A DNA stretch of 64,000 nt, from the NCBI RefSeq assembly GCF_041380015.1, contig NZ_CP159978.1. The stretch is one strand, 5' to 3'. Positions 27,926 through 37,767 of the stretch are shown piece after piece. Source of the stretch: Buchananella felis (GTDB lineage Bacteria > Actinomycetota > Actinomycetes > Actinomycetales > Actinomycetaceae). Each line of letters opens with the position of its first letter. The stretch's first letter is position 1. The notes beneath the pieces were generated by a model that made no database searches, was not told the origin of the DNA, and saw only the letters and a program-made list of their open reading frames with translations. A program made the translations under genes and the position numbers.

Positions 27926-27984
27926 CGGTGATGAACACCAACCGCCGCCGTGCCCCGCGCCAGGCCCGAGGAGGACGCAAATGA
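27922..27984 (+). CDS. 20-codon basic ORF bridging the GAP1-like and GTPase genes
   Basis: Encodes MTVMNTNRRRAPRQARGGRK. Its ATG overlaps the GAP1-like stop (ATGA at 27922), its own stop overlaps the GTPase ATG (ATGA at 27981), and GGGGAGGGG stands directly before it. The GTPase ribosome binding site (GAGGAGG) lies within it. The simplest reading is a translational coupler that hands ribosomes from one gene to the next; a functional basic peptide is possible. No homologue is recognised. Confidence 0.5.
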   Translation: MTVMNTNRRRAPRQARGGRK

Positions 27985-29174
27985 CCGCCTGCCCGTACTG
28001 TTTCGCGGAGCTCTCCACCCAGAAGGTCGCCTACCGGTGCACCTCGGGCCGCTGCCCGGAGGTGATCGACTACGAGGCCTCCTCGCTGGCCGGCTTCCAG
28101 CTGCTCTCCACCACGCCGCTGATCCTGGACGCCTCCTCCAGGCACGCCTTCCCCACCTCGGTGCCCTGCATCTCCTGCAACTCGACCTGCACCCAGGAGG
28201 TCTGCATCGAGTGCCTGCGGGACATTCCGGCCGGATGGAGGGAGGGGGAGACGCTCACCCTGGCCGTCACGGGGGCAGTGGGCGTGGGCAAGTCGGTGTG
28301 GATCGGCGTGCTGGTCAACCAGCTGCAGCGCCTTGCCGCCGCCCGGCAGGTGGGCTTCTCAGCGTTCAACAACTCCACCAAGGAGATCTACGAGGCCAAC
28401 TACCAGCGGCCCATGTACGACTCCAATGGGGTGCTGCGCCCCACCCCGCCGCTGGCGGACAACGAGGCCTACCAGCGCGAGCCGCTGATCTGGCGCTTCG
28501 GCGGCCTGGCGGGCGGGCGTGACCTGTTCCTGGTGCTGCGAGACATGGCGGGCGAGGACCTGGAGCGGGCCCACCAGGCCGAGCCGCGCTTCCGCTACCT
28601 CGGCAACGCCAACCTCACCCTGTTCCTGTTCGACCCGTTCATGGTGCCGGGCTTCCTGGACCTGATGGCGGGCCGGATCGAGGCGGACAGCGGCCGCTTC
28701 GGCTCCCCCGCCAGCGAGGTGCTGCCCTACCTGCTGCAGCAGATCGAGGAGGGGGAGTGCAAGCTCGGGTTGGTCATCTCCAAGTTCGACGCCGTGCAGG
28801 ACCTGGCCGGGGTCAACTCTCCCTTCGCGCCCATCTTTGCCAACCCGGCCACGATGATGAGGCGGGACAACACCTTCACCCACCCTGACGCCTCCGCCCC
28901 GGAGGTATTGCTAAGCCGGGCCGACTACCTGAGCCAGTCCCGGCTGCTGGAATTGGAGATCGTCTCCCTGCTGCGCGCGCTGCGCGAATCGACGATAACG
29001 GCCATCGCGAACACCGCCGTGCGGGAAAAGCGCGTGCGGGCCGTGCGTCACTTTGCGGTCTCCGCACTGGGAGAAACACCCAAGCACGCCGACAGGCTGA
29101 CGGTGCGCGGCATTTCCCCGTTCCGGGTGCTAGATCCCCTGCTTTGGGAGCTGAGCGAGCGCGGCTACTTCTAG
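27981..29174 (+). CDS. Zinc-ribbon TRAFAC-type GTPase
   Basis: 397 residues, cytoplasmic. The N-terminus holds two Cys-rich zinc-binding motifs: CPYCFAELSTQKVAYRC with CP, and CISCNSTCTQEVCIEC. The GTPase domain follows. The P-loop is TGAVGVGKSVW (near residue 100), the G3 motif DMAGED (near 187), and SKFD (near 267) stands in for the usual NKxD specificity motif. It resembles the double-GTPase-like proteins that accompany GAP1 proteins in actinobacteria. The ATG at 27981 is preceded by GAGGAGG. Translation is likely coupled to the upstream 20-codon ORF. It probably acts as a nucleotide switch for the proteins encoded around it; the partner or target is unknown. Confidence 0.85.
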   Translation: MTACPYCFAELSTQKVAYRCTSGRCPEVIDYEASSLAGFQLLSTTPLILDASSRHAFPTSVPCISCNSTCTQEVCIECLRDIPAGWREGETLTLAVTGAVGVGKSVWIGVLVNQLQRLAAARQVGFSAFNNSTKEIYEANYQRPMYDSNGVLRPTPPLADNEAYQREPLIWRFGGLAGGRDLFLVLRDMAGEDLERAHQAEPRFRYLGNANLTLFLFDPFMVPGFLDLMAGRIEADSGRFGSPASEVLPYLLQQIEEGECKLGLVISKFDAVQDLAGVNSPFAPIFANPATMMRRDNTFTHPDASAPEVLLSRADYLSQSRLLELEIVSLLRALRESTITAIANTAVREKRVRAVRHFAVSALGETPKHADRLTVRGISPFRVLDPLLWELSERGYF

Positions 29175-29199
29175 CTGTCCCCAGGCGTTAATCAACCGG

Positions 29200-29227
29200 T
29201 TGAGAAGTACCAAAGCGCCCGTATCTA
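29200..29227 (+). promoter_or_regulatory. Possible internal promoter before the Ig/Fn3 giant gene
   Basis: TTGAGA (29200-29205) and TATCTA (29222-29227) are 16 bp apart in an AT-richer 122-bp gap. The ATG lies 69 bp downstream. It would allow the envelope genes to be expressed apart from the GTPase genes. Confidence 0.4.
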
Positions 29228-29296
29228 ATAGGATTACTGCAATTTTCCAACCCAAAATCGCCCCGGGAACTAGCTGCCGATTGAGGTTGCGCAACT

Positions 29297-32200
29297 ATGA
29301 GATTAGAACGCCTTCGCAAGCAAGGGGTCGCCGTGGTGACCACCTTGGCGGTGGGCGTTTTGGCTGTTTTGGCCGCCCTCAGCCCCGGGCAGGAGACCAC
29401 TGACCTGAGCCTGACCGACGGCGGGGTCTGGATCACCAACTCCTCCGCCCGCCTGGTCGGGCACCTGAACTCCGCCTCGCGGCGAATCGACGGCGGCATG
29501 CGCGTGGCGGCCAAGCGGGTGGAGCTTTTCCAGCAGGGGCAGGACGTCTTTGCCTCCCTGCCGGAGGAATCCCACCTCAACCGGGTGGACGTGTCCACCG
29601 CGACGCTGGGCGCGGGCCTGGCCCTGGAGGGGCTGGGCGCTCAGGTGGGTGGCGGCACCGTCACCCTGGTGGACGCCGCCGGCGGGCGCCTGTGGTCCAT
29701 GGACGCGGCCGACTTCTCCTCATTCGTCCCCTCCGCCGTGCTCAATCCGAAGTCTGCGGAGCTCAGCGCCCTGGCCGCAGCAGAGCTGGAGCCCACCCCG
29801 GGCGCCTCGCCCGAGGCGGCTGGGCACTCAGACACGCGCGCCACGGTGCAAAACATGCCGGGGGCCGTCGTGGCCGCCGGCGTCGACGGCAGCGTCCACG
29901 CCGCCTCCGCAGCGGCCGGGCAGGCGGCGACAATCTGGCGCAGCGGCGAGCAATACGCGTCGTCCACCCGCCCCATCGGTACCGGCGCGCTGGCCGAGCT
30001 CGAGGTGGCGGGCGTGGGCGCCAAGACCGTGGTCCTGGACCGCGCGTCCGGCGTGCTCTACCTGCCCGGCGGGGTGGAGGTAGAGGTGGCGGGCGCCAAG
30101 CCCACCCTGCAGGAATCCGGGCCGGCCGCCAGCGAGGTCGCCGTGGCCACCACCACCGAGCTGCTCATCTACCCGATCACCGGCGGGGAGCCGCAGCGCA
30201 TCGCCACCCCCGCCATCGGTACCCCAGTGCGCCCGGTGCTGCACGCCCAGTGCTACTACGCCGCCTGGACCGGCTCCGGCGCCCACGCCCGCCACTGCGC
30301 GGACGCATCGCGCAACCTGCGCGCCATCGCCCCCAGCCTGGCCGGAGCGAAGACCGCCGTCTACCGCACCAACCGGGACGTGATCGTGTTGAACGACACC
30401 ACCACCGGCAACGTGTGGCTCCCCGAGGACGGCATGGACCTGGTCAACGACTGGGACGCCCTGCTGCAGGACATCGAACAGCGGGAGCGGGAGAACAAGA
30501 ACAAGGTGGTCACCAGCGAGCAGCTGGCCCCCGAACGCACAGAGAAGAACAACCCGCCGGTGGCGCAGGACGACGACCTGGGGGTGCGCCCCGGCCGCTC
30601 CACCGTGCTGCCGGTCGTGGCCAACGACACGGACCTGGACGGGGACTTCCTCACCGCCAAGCCGCTCTCCCAGCCCTCGATAGGCCGGGTGAGCGTGGCG
30701 CGCGCCGGTGCCGCGCTGGCGATCGAGGTACCCGGGGACGCCAGCGGTACCAGCACCTTCGAGTACGAGGTCAGCGACGGGCGCGGCGGGACCGACCGGG
30801 CCACGGTCACCCTGACCGTGCGCGGAGAGCGGGAGAACCACAAGCCAGTTCAGCGCGTGCCGCTGGCCGTCACGCTGGGGCAGGGTAAGTCCGCCACCGT
30901 GAACGGGCTGGACGGCTGGTGGGACCCGGACGGTGACCCGATCTTCATCGACGCGGTCATCCCCCCGAGCGGGCTGCGCGCCCGCGCCCTGCCGGCCGGC
31001 ACCGTGGACCTGCGCGACGCGGGCCTGGGGGCAGGCAGGTACAACGTCCCCCTGCTGGTATCCGACGGCCGCGAGAGCGGTGAGGGAACGCTGGCCGTGA
31101 CCGTGGTGGGGGCAGCCAACCTGCCGCCCGTCACCAACGCCGACTTCCTGGTGGTGCGCGTGGGCTCCACCGCCACCCTCAACCCCCTGGCCAACGACAC
31201 GGACCCGAACGGCGACGAGCTGCGCCTGGTGAAGCTGGACGACGCCCCGCTCGGCCTGAGCGCCAAGATGGTGGTGGAGGACAAGCTGGTGGTAGTGCAG
31301 GGCACCAAGGCCGGCACCTACTACCTGAACTACCTGGTGGCCGACGGCGCCGCCACCACGCCCGGGACGATCCGCGTGGACGTAGTGGAGGGCAACGACC
31401 AGGCCCCGCCCTCCGTGGAGGACGACCTGGGGGTGCTGGACTCCACCGGGCAGGTGCTGGTCAGCCCGCTGGTCAACGACACCGACCCGACCGGCGGGGT
31501 GCTGACCATCAACGGCGTGCACGTCCCGCCCTCCTCCTCGCTGCAGGTGGCCGTGATCGAACACCACCTGCTGCGCGTGACCGCGCCGCGCGGGCTGGCC
31601 GCCCCCCAGACCTTCACCTACACGGTCTCCAACGAGTTCGGCTCGGCCGTCGGCACGGTGACGATCATGCCGGCCAGCGGCAATGACTTGTCCGATCCGC
31701 CCGAACTGAGCGACGACACCCTGGTGGTGCGCAGCGGCGACGTGGGCGCCGTCAAGGTGCTGGCAAACGACCGCTCGCCCGGAAACCTGAAGCTGACGGT
31801 GCTGCCCACCCTGGAACAGGACTTCTCTGCGGACCTGGCCACCGTGTTCGTGAGCGACAACGTGGTGCGGGTGCGCGGAGGCGCCAGCGGCGGCAGCGGC
31901 AAGATCGTCTACACGGTCCAGGACACGGCCGGCAACGCCGTCTCCGCGCAGATCAACCTGACCGTCGTGCCCCTGGACGCCGCCAGCAACCAGGCGCCGC
32001 GCCCCAAGGACCTCACCGCGTGGGGCCGCGCCGGCGGGCAGGCCAGGATCCCCGTCCCCCTGGACGGGATCGACCCGGACGGCGACTCCGTCTCCCTGGT
32101 GGGGCCCGCCTCCCCGCCCAGGCAGGGGATCGTCGAGGTCCGCGAGGGCCTGCTGATCTACACGGCCAACAAGGACGCGGTGGGCACCGACTTCTTCACC

Positions 32201-35200
32201 TACGAGGTCGAGGACAAGCTGGGGCGCCACGCCACCGCCTCCGTGCGGGTCGGGATCGCCCCGCGCAGCGGCGTGAACCAGCCCCCGGTGGCGGTGCAGG
32301 ACATCGTGGTCACCCGCCCCGGCTCCCGCATCGGTGTCTCCGTGACCGCCAACGACCTGGATGCCGACGGCGACCAGCTCTCGCTGGTGGAGGACTCCGT
32401 GGTCTCGCAGGCATCCTCCCTGCGGGCCGCAGGCGTGGGCGGGCGGATCGTTGCCACCGCGCCGCGCGAGGAGGGCTCCTACACCGCCGCCTACGACGTC
32501 ACCGACGGCCGCGGCGGCAGCGCCACCGGCATCCTGACGGTCACGGTCCGCAAGGACGCCCCGCTGCTGGCCCCGATCGCGCGGGACGACGTGATCGACC
32601 GCGCCAGCCTGAGCGCAGACCAGGCCACGACGGTGGTGGACGTGCTCAAGAACGACGAGGACCCCGACGGGGACATCGGGCAGGCCGAGATCGCCTCCAG
32701 CGACCCCGGGGTGAAGATCAACCCCGACCGCACCGCCACCGTGGCGCTGCGGGCCGAACCGCAGATCCTGGTCTACACCGTCACCGACACCGACGGGATC
32801 TCATCCTCCGCGTTCATTCGGGTGCCCGGCACCCAGGTCACCCGCCCGATCCTGGACACCACCAAGGTGCCCGTGGTGGTCAAGGCCGGCAGCAGCGTAC
32901 AGATCAACCTGAACAACCTGATCATCCGCCGCCCGGGCCGCAACGTCCTGATCACCGACGCCTCCAAGGTGTGGGCCGGCCCCGGCCACGACGGCTCCAC
33001 GCTGGCGACCAGCCAGTCCACCATCACCTTCGGCACCGACCGGGCCTTCTCCGGGCGCACCAACGTGGTGGTGGAGGTCACCGACGGCAAGGACCTCAAC
33101 GACCCCGACGGGCGCGTGGCGACGGTGACCATCCCCATCGACGTCACCCCGGGCGACAACCGGCCCCCGGTATTCGACGCCACGGCGGTGCGGGTGGCCG
33201 CCGGCGAGGAGGCGGTGGCGATCGATCTAGCCGAGATGGTCACCGACCCAGACGGGGACTCTCCGGCCCGAATGACCTACACCCTCACCGGCGAGGTGGA
33301 GCCAGGCCTCACCGCCTCCATCAGCGGCACCGTGCTGCGGGTGGCCGCAGACCTGAAGTTCCCCAAGGGGCCGGCCGGAAACCTCCAGATCACCGTGGAC
33401 GACGGGCGCGGCGGCGTGGTCACCGGGCAGCTGCCCGTGACGGTGGCGACCTCCTCCCGCCCGCTCATCCAGTCCGCGCCGATCAACCTCACCCTGGCCG
33501 GGGACCGGGAGGAGACCGTGGACCTGGCGCAGCTGGCCACCAACCCGTTCCCGCAGACCCCGCTGACCCTGGTGGGCCGCCCGGCGGTCACCGAGGGGGG
33601 CGTGGTGAGCGCGGAGGGCACCGTCTTGAGGATCAGCGCGGCGCCCGGCTTCTCCGGCCGCTTCACCGTCACCTACACGCTGGCCGACGCCACGGCGGAC
33701 CCCGACCGCCACCACACCAACGTCATCAACGTCTCCGTGCTGGGCAAGCCCAGCCCACCCACCGCGATCACGGTGCGCACCACCGGCTCGGGCGAGGTGG
33801 AGATCTCCTGGTCCCCGGCCGAACCCAACGGCTCTATCGTCTCCCTCTACCGCGTCAACGTGGTCAGCGAGGGCAACCGGGAGGTGACCTGCACCCAGGC
33901 GACCATCTGCAAGCTGGGCGGGCTGCGCAACGGGCAGGAGCACTCCTTCACCGTCAGCGCCCTGAACGAGGTCGGGTGGAGCGCGCCCTCGGCAGTGCGC
34001 AACCACTACGTGGACGTGGTGCCGGGCGCCCCCTCCATCCTGGCCGCGGAGCCCGGCGACGGTCACGCCCTGCTCACCTGGTCCGCCCCCGCCAACGAGG
34101 GATCCGCCATCACCGGCTACGAGGTCTCCATCCTCGGCATGGGCACGCGCACCTTCGCCCCGAGCGCGGCCGGCGTCCCCCAGAAGATCGACGGCCTGAA
34201 GAACGGCACCGTCTACTCCTTCACCGTGCGCGCCCAGAACTCCGCGCGCGCCGACCAGGGCTGGGGGCCGCGCTCGGTCCACTCCAGGGACGTGGTGCCC
34301 TACGGCAAGCCCGGCCCGGTGGGTAACCTCACCGTCCAGGCCGACTCGATCGGCACCGGCACCGGCCTCACCGAGACCGTGCGCGTCAGCTGGACCCCGC
34401 CCACCTTCAAGAACGGTCGGGAGATCGAGCAGTACACGGTCTCGCTGGCCGGCATCTCCAAGAACATCAGCCCGGAGCAGACCTCGGTGAACTTCGAGGC
34501 CAGCTTCTCCGACTCCGCGCTCGAAGTCTCCGTGGTGGCCATCAACGACTTCGCCCGGTTCGTGCACTCAGAGCCCGCGCTGGCCAAGGTGTGGGTGCTG
34601 GGCCAGCCGCCCGCCCCCACCCTGAGCGCGGTCACCGCCACGGGCGACTTCGGCACCGCCACCCTGAACTGGGCCCCCTCCCCGGACGGGCGCGGCTGGC
34701 GCGGCAGCGAGCTGTCCTACCAGTGGAGCCCGGGCGGGGGAGAGTGGCACCCCCTCAACCACAACACCCTCACCGGGCTCCCCAACGGCACCCCCGTGAC
34801 GATCAAGCTGCGGGCGGTGGGCGTCAAGGGCGGCGTCACCGCGTTCTCCCCGGAGGCGGTGGCCCCGGCCCCGGTGACCCCGTACGGGCCGCCCACCAGC
34901 CCCACCATCTCCTGCGCCTCCGAGGTGGGCAGGGTGCGCTGCACGTGGAGCGGCGGGGCCGACGGCGGCATGACCACCCGCTACGTGCTCAGCGGGGATG
35001 CCTCCCAGGAGGTCGGGCCGGCCGGCTCCATCACGCTGAAGGGGGCCGCCCACAGCCTCAAGGTCGCCTGCATCCAGGCGGTCCAGGCCGGCGGCAACGT
35101 CGGCCCGCGTAACTGCGCCAGCGGCACCATCCAGGAATTCCTGCGCAAGTACGACGTCGTAAAGGGACAGAAGGCCGACTGCAACTGGGACGGCTGCGGC

Positions 35201-35440
35201 GAAGGCGAATACCACCGCGTAGACCTGCACCTGATCGGTTGGCCCGACGACGCCACGGTGCGGTGCTTTGGCAATTTCGAGGGCGTCGATGTGGAAACCT
35301 ACGTGCAGATGGGTGGAAACACTGACGTTAAGCTCACTCCGGAATTCATTGGGTGGCCCAGCCTCCAGCTGATCACCGCAAACCCGGAGATATTCACCAC
35401 CCCGTGGCTCACCTGCGAGGGCGGAGTATTCCAACCGTAG
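29297..35440 (+). CDS. Giant exported Ig-like/Fn3 repeat protein
   Basis: 2047 residues with an N-terminal signal anchor (VAVVTTLAVGVLAVLAALSP), so the bulk should lie outside the membrane. Residues about 40-410 form a beta-rich head that reads like a propeller or sensor. About eleven Ig/cadherin-like units of about 95 residues follow (418-1480), many with the signature NxPPVAxDD...VLANDTDxDGD. Four or five Fn3 modules span 1485-1870 (SPPTAITVRTTGSGEVEISW). The last 170 residues contain several Cys and no sortase signal. Equivalent fn3 genes stand beside moxR, duf58 and transglutaminase genes in bifidobacterial clusters. The likely role is an envelope scaffold or ligand sensor. The start was chosen at ATG 29297, with GAGG 10 bp upstream. 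Confidence 0.9.
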   Translation: MRLERLRKQGVAVVTTLAVGVLAVLAALSPGQETTDLSLTDGGVWITNSSARLVGHLNSASRRIDGGMRVAAKRVELFQQGQDVFASLPEESHLNRVDVSTATLGAGLALEGLGAQVGGGTVTLVDAAGGRLWSMDAADFSSFVPSAVLNPKSAELSALAAAELEPTPGASPEAAGHSDTRATVQNMPGAVVAAGVDGSVHAASAAAGQAATIWRSGEQYASSTRPIGTGALAELEVAGVGAKTVVLDRASGVLYLPGGVEVEVAGAKPTLQESGPAASEVAVATTTELLIYPITGGEPQRIATPAIGTPVRPVLHAQCYYAAWTGSGAHARHCADASRNLRAIAPSLAGAKTAVYRTNRDVIVLNDTTTGNVWLPEDGMDLVNDWDALLQDIEQRERENKNKVVTSEQLAPERTEKNNPPVAQDDDLGVRPGRSTVLPVVANDTDLDGDFLTAKPLSQPSIGRVSVARAGAALAIEVPGDASGTSTFEYEVSDGRGGTDRATVTLTVRGERENHKPVQRVPLAVTLGQGKSATVNGLDGWWDPDGDPIFIDAVIPPSGLRARALPAGTVDLRDAGLGAGRYNVPLLVSDGRESGEGTLAVTVVGAANLPPVTNADFLVVRVGSTATLNPLANDTDPNGDELRLVKLDDAPLGLSAKMVVEDKLVVVQGTKAGTYYLNYLVADGAATTPGTIRVDVVEGNDQAPPSVEDDLGVLDSTGQVLVSPLVNDTDPTGGVLTINGVHVPPSSSLQVAVIEHHLLRVTAPRGLAAPQTFTYTVSNEFGSAVGTVTIMPASGNDLSDPPELSDDTLVVRSGDVGAVKVLANDRSPGNLKLTVLPTLEQDFSADLATVFVSDNVVRVRGGASGGSGKIVYTVQDTAGNAVSAQINLTVVPLDAASNQAPRPKDLTAWGRAGGQARIPVPLDGIDPDGDSVSLVGPASPPRQGIVEVREGLLIYTANKDAVGTDFFTYEVEDKLGRHATASVRVGIAPRSGVNQPPVAVQDIVVTRPGSRIGVSVTANDLDADGDQLSLVEDSVVSQASSLRAAGVGGRIVATAPREEGSYTAAYDVTDGRGGSATGILTVTVRKDAPLLAPIARDDVIDRASLSADQATTVVDVLKNDEDPDGDIGQAEIASSDPGVKINPDRTATVALRAEPQILVYTVTDTDGISSSAFIRVPGTQVTRPILDTTKVPVVVKAGSSVQINLNNLIIRRPGRNVLITDASKVWAGPGHDGSTLATSQSTITFGTDRAFSGRTNVVVEVTDGKDLNDPDGRVATVTIPIDVTPGDNRPPVFDATAVRVAAGEEAVAIDLAEMVTDPDGDSPARMTYTLTGEVEPGLTASISGTVLRVAADLKFPKGPAGNLQITVDDGRGGVVTGQLPVTVATSSRPLIQSAPINLTLAGDREETVDLAQLATNPFPQTPLTLVGRPAVTEGGVVSAEGTVLRISAAPGFSGRFTVTYTLADATADPDRHHTNVINVSVLGKPSPPTAITVRTTGSGEVEISWSPAEPNGSIVSLYRVNVVSEGNREVTCTQATICKLGGLRNGQEHSFTVSALNEVGWSAPSAVRNHYVDVVPGAPSILAAEPGDGHALLTWSAPANEGSAITGYEVSILGMGTRTFAPSAAGVPQKIDGLKNGTVYSFTVRAQNSARADQGWGPRSVHSRDVVPYGKPGPVGNLTVQADSIGTGTGLTETVRVSWTPPTFKNGREIEQYTVSLAGISKNISPEQTSVNFEASFSDSALEVSVVAINDFARFVHSEPALAKVWVLGQPPAPTLSAVTATGDFGTATLNWAPSPDGRGWRGSELSYQWSPGGGEWHPLNHNTLTGLPNGTPVTIKLRAVGVKGGVTAFSPEAVAPAPVTPYGPPTSPTISCASEVGRVRCTWSGGADGGMTTRYVLSGDASQEVGPAGSITLKGAAHSLKVACIQAVQAGGNVGPRNCASGTIQEFLRKYDVVKGQKADCNWDGCGEGEYHRVDLHLIGWPDDATVRCFGNFEGVDVETYVQMGGNTDVKLTPEFIGWPSLQLITANPEIFTTPWLTCEGGVFQP

Positions 35441-35477
35441 GAACGGCAAAGCGTGGGATGGACATGAAGGAGAGATT

Positions 35478-36434
35478 GTGGCAGTCACGGTAGAAAAGGC
35501 CCGCTGGTTCGCGGAGGCCTTCAACACGATTGTCGACAACATCGGGCGGGCCCTGCTGGGCAAGCAGGACGTGGTGCGCCTGGCGGTGACGTGCATGCTC
35601 GCCGAGGGGCACCTGCTGCTGGAGGACGCCCCCGGTACCGGTAAGACCGCGCTGGCGCGCGCGATCGCGGCGACTGTGGACTGCAGCCACTCGCGCATCC
35701 AGTTCACGCCAGACCTGTTGCCGCTGGACATCACCGGCACCACCATGCCGGACAAGTCCGGGCGGTGGGAGTTCCGCAAGGGCCCGATCTTCGCCTCCAT
35801 CGTCCTGGCCGACGAGATCAACCGCGCCTCGCCCAAGACGCAGTCCGCCCTCCTGGAGGTGATGGAGGAGGCCAAGGTCACCAACGACAACGTGCGCCAC
35901 GACGTGGGCCGGCCCTTCCTGGTGATCGCCACCCAGAACCCGATTGAGCAGGCCGGCACCTACCGCCTGCCCGAGGCGCAGCTGGATCGCTTCATGATGA
36001 AGTGCTCGCTGGGCTACCCGGCCCGGGCTGCGGGCGTGGAGATCCTGCTGGGCTCCGGCAACCCGGACCGCTCCCAGAGCCTCTCCCCGGTGCTCAACGG
36101 CCGGGCGGTGGCGGACATGAGCGACCTGGCCAAGCAGACGCACGTGAGCGAGCCGGTGGCCCTGTTTGTGCAGCAGCTGGTGGAGCAGACCCGCGCCCAC
36201 CCGGCCGTGCGCCTGGGCGTCTCCACCCGTGGCGGCATCTCGATGATGCGCGCCGCCCGAGTGTGGGCGATGGCGCAGGGCCGCCACTACGTGGTCCCCG
36301 AGGACGTCACTGCGCTGGCCGAGCAGGTGTGGGCACACCGCATCGTGATGGACCCCGACGCCGAGTTCTCCGGCGCCACCGCCCAGCAGGTGGTGGCGGA
36401 CTCCCTGGCGGCCGTGCCCGCCCCGACCGCCTAG
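35478..36434 (+). CDS. MoxR-family AAA+ ATPase
   Basis: 318 residues, the usual MoxR length. Walker A is EDAPGTGKTALARAIA, Walker B VLADEINRASPKTQSALLEV, sensor 1 VIATQNPIEQAGTY, and the arginine-finger region LPEAQLDRF. The C-terminal lid contains STRGGISMMRAARVWAM. MoxR proteins act as chaperone-like ATPases that help mature or activate partner complexes, usually with DUF58 or VWA proteins. The DUF58 gene follows 7 bp downstream. The start is GTG 35478 with AAGGAGAG before it. Confidence 0.96.
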   Translation: MAVTVEKARWFAEAFNTIVDNIGRALLGKQDVVRLAVTCMLAEGHLLLEDAPGTGKTALARAIAATVDCSHSRIQFTPDLLPLDITGTTMPDKSGRWEFRKGPIFASIVLADEINRASPKTQSALLEVMEEAKVTNDNVRHDVGRPFLVIATQNPIEQAGTYRLPEAQLDRFMMKCSLGYPARAAGVEILLGSGNPDRSQSLSPVLNGRAVADMSDLAKQTHVSEPVALFVQQLVEQTRAHPAVRLGVSTRGGISMMRAARVWAMAQGRHYVVPEDVTALAEQVWAHRIVMDPDAEFSGATAQQVVADSLAAVPAPTA

Positions 36435-36441
36435 GAAACTC

Positions 36442-37767
36442 GTGGCCGTCCAGCCCGATCCGCGCGCCTCGGCGCCCCGAGTGCCGCCCCGAGCGCTGCC
36501 CGCGCAGCAGCCGGGGCCGGTTGGGCGCGCCGAAAAGGCCAGGCAGGCACTGTCCGCGTGGCGCGAGGCCGCCAGCGGGCGCGTGGAGTCCCTGCCGGTG
36601 CTGGGGCGGGCATGGTCGTTCGTGGAGGGGGTGACCAGGCTCGGGTGGGCAGTGGCCTGCTTCGGTGCCCTGGCCGCGCCCGTCGGCTGGTGGCTGGGCT
36701 GGCTGGAGCTGCTGATCCTGGGCATCCTGGCGCTGGCCTGCATGGTGCTGGCGCTGTTGCTGGCCGTGGGGCGGGCCAGCTACGAGGTGCGGCTGCGCCT
36801 GCTGAAGGACCGAGTCACCGTCGGTTCGCGCGCCACCGGCACGCTGCAGGTCATCAACCGTTCTGGACGGGCGGTGCGCTCCTCCCTGATGGACCTGCCG
36901 TTTGGACAGGGAATCGCCTCCTTCCGCGTGCCCGGGCTCTCCAGCGGAGGCCAGCACATCGAGGGATTCGAGCTGCCCACCGAGCGGCGCGGCGTGATCA
37001 CGATCGGCCCAGCCGAGGCCGTGCGCGGCGACCCGCTGGGGCTGGTGCGCCGCACCACGGTGTGGGACGAGACGATCGAGCTCTACATCCACCCCCAGAT
37101 CGTGCCGCTGTCCTCCAAGGCGGTCGGGTTCATCCGGGACGTGGAGGGTGCCACGGTCAACCAGCTCTCCTCCTCAGATGTCTCCTTCCACGCCCTGCGT
37201 GATTTCACGCTGGGGGATGACCGGCGCAACATCCATTGGCCTACGACGATCCGCGTGGGCAAGCTGATGGTGCGCCAGTTCGAGGAGACGCGCCGCGCCC
37301 ACCTGCTAGTGGTGCTGGACCGCAGCGTGGAGGCGTGGGAGGACGAGGAGGACTTCGAGGTGGGGCTGAGCGCCGCCGCCTCCCTGGCCGCCGCCTCCCT
37401 GCGGGACGGCAAGGAGGCCACGGTGGTGTGCCAGGACTCCAGCTGTTTTCCGAGTTCCGCGATGCGCGCGATGGACTACTTCGCGGCGCTGGAGCAGGCC
37501 GAGGGGGTGGCGGACCTGGTGGCGGTGACGAAGGACGCCCTGCTGGAGGCGCCCGAGGCCTCCGTGGTCGTGGCGATCACCGGGGCCAACAACCCGATCG
37601 ACGTGGTCCACCGCGCCCTGGCCACCCTGCCCCTGAACGTCGCCAAGGCGGCGCTGCGGGTGGATGCCAACTCCGCGCTGAGCGTTCGCACCGTGGACGG
37701 CTTCCCCGTGGTCACCTTCCCCGACCGCGACGAGCTGCCACGCGCGTTGAAGCGAGCACTGCAATGA
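36442..37767 (+). CDS. DUF58 domain membrane protein
   Basis: 441 residues starting at GTG 36442 (MAVQPDPRASAP) after GGAAAC. A Pro/Ala-rich cytoplasmic N-terminus leads to two closely spaced membrane helices (about residues 65-112: WAVACFGALAAPVGWWLGWL and LLILGILALACMVLALLLAV). A beta-rich region follows, then the DUF58 core FHALRDFTLGDDRRNIHW. The C-terminal part resembles a VWA fold (HLLVVLDRSVEAWEDEEDF). DUF58 proteins are routine partners of MoxR ATPases. It overlaps the next gene by 4 bp. Confidence 0.93.
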   Translation: MAVQPDPRASAPRVPPRALPAQQPGPVGRAEKARQALSAWREAASGRVESLPVLGRAWSFVEGVTRLGWAVACFGALAAPVGWWLGWLELLILGILALACMVLALLLAVGRASYEVRLRLLKDRVTVGSRATGTLQVINRSGRAVRSSLMDLPFGQGIASFRVPGLSSGGQHIEGFELPTERRGVITIGPAEAVRGDPLGLVRRTTVWDETIELYIHPQIVPLSSKAVGFIRDVEGATVNQLSSSDVSFHALRDFTLGDDRRNIHWPTTIRVGKLMVRQFEETRRAHLLVVLDRSVEAWEDEEDFEVGLSAAASLAAASLRDGKEATVVCQDSSCFPSSAMRAMDYFAALEQAEGVADLVAVTKDALLEAPEASVVVAITGANNPIDVVHRALATLPLNVAKAALRVDANSALSVRTVDGFPVVTFPDRDELPRALKRALQ

